DNA of 64,000 bases, taken from NCBI GenBank assembly GCA_951812925.1, contig OX638372.1, positions 7,626,001-7,690,000 on the forward strand. The letters are read 5' to 3'. Shown piece by piece: positions 59,490 to 64,000 of this stretch (within the stretch, counting starts at the first letter, position 1; each line of letters begins with the position of its first letter). The notes beneath the pieces were generated by a model that had not been told where the DNA came from, ran no database searches, and saw only the letters and a program-made list of their open reading frames with translations. This DNA is from Calliopum simillimum (lineage: Eukaryota > Arthropoda > Insecta > Diptera > Lauxaniidae). Both the position numbers and the translations under genes were made by a program.

Positions 59490-62301
59490 GCAAAATAAAT
59501 CCAATGATGGCGTCCGATGTTGATCTTTCTTTCCACTTATTGAAAATTAAGTTATATGAAATTTGCAAAATCATTCTGAAAAAGGTTTAGTTTATAAAAA
59601 GATCGCAATGTGCCGCAGAAAATGTTTTATGTTTCCAATAGAAGAGAAACTTTTCTTTAAAGTTTGGTAGTGGAATTCTCTTTTAAATTCACCAATGAAG
59701 TTGGGAATGTGAATTTTAACCACTTCTTTTAAAAACACCTTCTTTATAAAAAAATTACAAGCGTGTTAGGAAAGATTTTGCAATGATTTAAATACCAATC
59801 ATTGATAATTTTGTCAAAAAATAAATGAAGAAAAATGCATGGCCTACTGCTGTATCATTTGTAGTAACACTCCATTATCTTGAACATATCGAAAAGCTTT
59901 CTGTAGGCATGATTGAATAGGTAATGCAACTTTTAGTTGGATTTTTCAAATGTTCCGCATGATTATTCACCAAACTAAGTATCAATGAGGCTTTTGAGGT
60001 GGGATATAAAGCTATCAAATTATTAATAAAACTCCGCTTAACTTTGCACTTTGCATCGTCTCGAGTGAAGTCCATAGTTAGACAAAAAGTCATCCGCAAA
60101 AGGTGGTTGGAGAATTGAATTTAAAAATCCCGAAAATGCTATAAGGAACTTAAAGTATCATAAGTATGACAGAAATATCACTTTGACACTATGCTCGAAT
60201 TTTCTTTCCATGTGAGTAAACTCTTTGATATTTCAGTTGATATCCATGTTTAAACCAAAACTAAATTTTCATTTTATTTTATTCTACGTTTAAACTAAAC
60301 TATTTATTCCTGATACCGGTACAAGACTTAGAAAGTCACTACACCTATGGCGTTATTAAATTTTTAACTTAATTTTCACGTTGATCTTTAGCTTTGATAA
60401 CTTATGCATAACATTGGCCAAGTGAATCATTTTAACAAAGCAATACAAACACACACACACACCAACACTTACAAAACGACACACTCAGTAGGTAAAATCA
60501 CAAGGATAATAACCTAAAACCCAAAAAAATAAAATCATAAGAATTTTTAACGCCGGTTTCAGGAGAAACCCACACAGGCGGCATTAAACACACAAGGTGG
60601 CAAAGCCGCAAAGCAACCACCACCAAACGATAAAAACATGACATAAATCAAAGTCAAATAAGCGTAGCATATAAGTATGTGTGTGTGTATGTATATATTA
60701 TGAAACGTATATTCTTGCGCATCCTTGTGCAATATTTAATAAAATATTTAAAGTAACGAATGCATGGTGGAATTGTTTTTTTTCTCATCCTTTTTTGTTT
60801 CTTTAACACTGCACCTTAAAATATTTTCACAAACTTTTACGCTCACACACACAAACACTCACATAAGTGCTTATGTATGTGAAATTGATATAAAGTTGGA
60901 TTAAAAAATTCTATGTATCTGCATGGTGTGCATGGGAATATAACCGCCGCGCATAGTTGGCGGTAACGAGTGGCTGCTGCATTGTTTAAAGTGCAGATTG
61001 CATACATTCAAGGGATTAAGTGCGCCGCCTATGTAGGTGGTGTATGTATATGCACAAATTCAATGTCTATACCGTGTGTTTGTGTAAAAGTGTATGGCCA
61101 TAAGTGCATACTGCTTGACGTTTATCCTGCGCCATTGCCGCGCAGTTAGCAGGAAAAAAATGGTGAAAAAAAAGAAAAATAGTTTTCATTATGTTTTTAG
61201 CGTAGATATACCTGCAAAAATGGAAATGCTGCCGATAAGGACGAAGTAAAAATCTGCTGCAAGTACAAACATAAATGAGACAAAAGTTTACATTAGATGA
61301 ATAGCTAGCTAATTAGAGAGAAGCGCCTGATGTAGTCAAGTTAAATTCAATGGCAAATGTACTGAGAAAAATATTAGAGAAGATAAAAATTTACGTATGA
61401 TATGTAAACTTTTTCGACAATTTTTATCAAGTCGAAAAAAATTTTAGAAATGTGAAAAATTTTTTAAAAGTTGAAAATAAAATATTTTTTGATTCAAATG
61501 TTAAAAACAGAGAAAACATAGAAATGTTAAGCATAGCTTTATTAATTTTCTTGATAAATTTTCAATTTTCACGTAATGTTAGACAACACAAAAATATAAG
61601 TATGTCACCACTGTCATGTCGAGTTGGTTCGAAATTTATCACAATTTTCAGTCTGAAAAAAAATTCATTGAAAGATTTCTGCAGAATAAAAAATAGCAAA
61701 AAATTTTTTTCTCATGTAAATTTTGTAATTTAAGTAATTTTGTTAATCATAATACCCATGATACCTTGAATCACTTACACACGCGCAATCAAAGTAGTGT
61801 GCAGGGTTGCGGCTTGAAGGTTTTTCCTAAGAAAAATGAATCAAGGATAATCCGTATCTAAGGAAAACACAGCTTCACAGTCTATGCGAAATATATTTTT
61901 GTTGTATTTATTTTCCTCTTTATTTTTTCTCCCCAAAATATTATCAAAGGAATAATATAACAATTTTGTTGCTTTTACCTAAGGCTCACTCAAGGATATT
62001 CTTTTATATGCTGTTTAATTCGAAAATAATATCCTATGCACTAAGACCTTTAATATCATTTTTACCTCTACAACACAACTTTCTATTGAATAGGCAAAAG
62101 AAAGAAACAAACATAAAATTTTCCTCATATATTTTTGCTATTAGCTGCTGTTTTTGTGTCTTATAAAGATGGCAAATCCTTTTCATAAGCGCTAGAGCAA
62201 AAAAACTAAAGAACAAAACACAAAATTCAATCCCTGATGTCTTTGTCTCCTTATATTTTTTTGCCTCTCTCATTATTTACACAAAAATCAATATTTAAAC
62301 A
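59490..62301. other. Noncoding DNA, nothing certain recognised
   Basis: It has (CACA) near 60449-60461 and (TGTG/TATG) near 60677-60695, with a slightly G+C-richer patch at 60940-61140. Small frames (59875, 61452, 61966, 62034) have no recognisable domain. Confidence 0.4.
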
Positions 62302-62796
62302 ATGAATTTGTCTATTCCTAAAGAAATGAAATATCCTTGCCCGAGTACGTTGTACGTTTCCACGCCCACACAACCGGTTCAAAATCCTCTACAGCTTGGC
62401 GCGTTGCTACTGCGACAATACCTTAAGGATTTGTTGCTTCCGACCGACAAAGTAACCGTAGCAGCGGTGATTGTCTCAGGCAGCACAGAAATACATTTCT
62501 ACATTTCATTCATCCGATTCGATTCGAATCGATCCTTCGTCGTTCATTCATTCATTTGCACACAGGATGTTGCACTACTAAAAATGAAATTCCGTAGAAA
62601 TTCACATCAAACAGAACTCACCGCACGCCCCGCATGCCCACCACCACCACAACAAACACAGCACCAGCAGCGCCAAATGTGGCTTCCATTTCCGCAACAC
62701 TCACACAACCAAGTCGCTCGCTTGCACGCTGCTGCTGCTACTGCTGCCAGTGGCAATTTGAAATCCACATCCGCTATAGAGAGCATAAGGAGTTGA
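62302..62796 (+). other. 164-codon open frame, doubtful gene
   Basis: This ATG-led frame lies in a block with more balanced composition than the surroundings. It begins MNLSIPKEMKYPCPSTLYVS and turns Gln/His/Pro- and Ala-rich after residue 100 (PPPPQQTQHQQRQ, HAAAATAAS). It shows no signal peptide, membrane segment or known domain. An overlapping frame (62634-62876) also stays open, which argues for repeat-driven openness. It could be an unannotated exon, a lineage-specific gene or a conserved noncoding block. Confidence 0.15.
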
Positions 62797-64000
62797 AATC
62801 CTTATACGCAGTGAATGCTGCGATTTCGATTCCGATTCCATTCGATTCGATTTGCTTGTCGTCGTTGAGATATTGAACTTTTGTCTTCGAAGTCAAATCA
62901 CAGTCAGCCAGAAAACATAAAATACAGACAAAATGCTTTGGCGCTGCTGTTGCTGCTGATGATGATGATGCGCTTTGTTAGGTAGTTTGGAGCAAAGGAC
63001 TTTTTAGGAGGTTAACGTGTATGTAGTCAGGATATGACTGTCATAAAATAACTCTCTAAAGGGAATGAAAGAAAGATGAAAACAAGACGAAACCATGGTA
63101 ATCAATAAAGTCACAGGCGCTCGAAAGCGGAAGCAGAGGCAGATGTTTTCAACGCGGCACATTTCCATAGAGTTGAATGAACGCTAAAGGCTAAACTTAA
63201 AATTAAATTTTTATTGTTGTATTAGTTGCTTAAATTCTACAAGAATTCAATAAAATTGACAAGAAAAGTTACTTTGAACATAGGAAATTGACTTAAATGA
63301 AATCGAGCTGAGAGTGAATAAATGTATGTACGCAGGCAATGTGTGAATTTATTATTTTTCAATGTGTGTTGTGAAGATTGTGCTGAAAGTAGACTTTCTA
63401 TGACTTATTTTAAAACTTGTTTGAGTTTTTCTTGCAACGGAACCTAAGCAAAGGCAATACAGTTTTGAACTTTAAATTCTTTTACTTTTCAGTACGAGAC
63501 ACGAGTTTGTTATCAAATGCAAAATTATTAGAAAATTAATCAAAATTCACAATTAGCAGACATTTTAGGTGCAAAAAATAGATAGCAGCTGCAAACATTA
63601 TTCTGACTTTTGTCCAGCTCCTCAACTTTTTGCGTGGTATTTGCTTTCAACAATATAGTGCTCATTTATCCAGTTTCACAAGCAAAAGCGCCCCTAAAAA
63701 CAAAAACAGGTTAGGTAAGGTTATGACGCTGTTTCAGTACATAGGTACATACTTAACCCGACTTCCACCTAGACCATTCTGCTGGTCCATTGTGATCCCT
63801 CTTTAGTGGCGTTGCATATAAATTCCAAACTGGACGCAAAATTGGGTGATTATCAAAAATATCCAAAAATAAAAACATCCAATGTTCGAGCTTTTTTGCA
63901 TTTAAGTCTTCATATACATATAGCATAATTGAATATTTATTCTTTTAATTGATCATATTTTCATTTAATACATAAATCATATTTGAATTCCATATTGAAA
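62797..64000. other. Noncoding DNA to window end
   Basis: It contains (CTGCTG/ATGATG) near 62944-62970, a TTAGG-like string at 63709-63722 (GGTTAGGTAAGGTTA), and a CATCCAAAAA-family fragment at about 63855-63882 related to 37680-38307. No gene was recognised. Confidence 0.45.

Overview
The window is A+T-rich, gene-poor DNA from an insect. It is most likely a higher (schizophoran) fly. The reasons are the long CAA/CAG-rich leader sequence, GAGA-type promoter clusters, interspersed repeats starting TATACCCT with the phrase 'TATATATTCTTGATCA', mariner relics, and interstitial TTAGG-like strings at repeat ends. Species cannot be fixed by reading alone. No bacterial-type genes, CRISPR arrays, rRNA genes or intact tRNA genes were seen.

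Layout. The only part that looks like a cellular gene lies on the + strand. A candidate promoter and untranslated first exon sit at about 1690-2340. A small leader exon is possible at 48404-48494. One convincing first coding exon is at 51638-51827, with an insect-style start context and a GTGAGT donor. It encodes a secreted or membrane protein N-terminus and splices in phase 1 to an exon beyond the window. If these belong together, most of the window is the intronic landscape of one long gene. That linkage is inferred, not shown.

The rest is a mosaic of small and mostly dead mobile DNA. Elements with clear ends are: a hAT element with Charlie-like ends (11201-11849, 8-bp TSD CTCTAGCG); a 106-bp hAT-like micro-element (46141-46246, TSD AGCATAAG); a hAT-type foldback (58473-59481, TSD TTATTTAT); a TTAA-flanked piggyBac-like element (41247-41944); a CACTG-ended element with a 3-bp TSD (30312-30786); a TA-flanked element (17777-18644) inside an older palindrome; and two copies of one MITE family (13936-14174, 38308-38477). 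Coding relics are two mariner transposases of different lineages (8648-9323 minus, 30965-31650 plus) and the 3' end of a non-LTR retrotransposon (47884-48272 minus).

Foreground oddities. About a dozen long inverted repeats are present. The largest is a near-perfect foldback of about 1.05 kb (50034-51083), directly upstream of the start codon of the coding exon and probably transcribed with it. Two foldbacks have arms built of short tandem units. A degenerate minisatellite of about 2.8 kb (40195-42990) is split by the TTAA element. Stretches between these items are A+T-rich DNA with homopolymers and microsatellites in which no gene was recognised.
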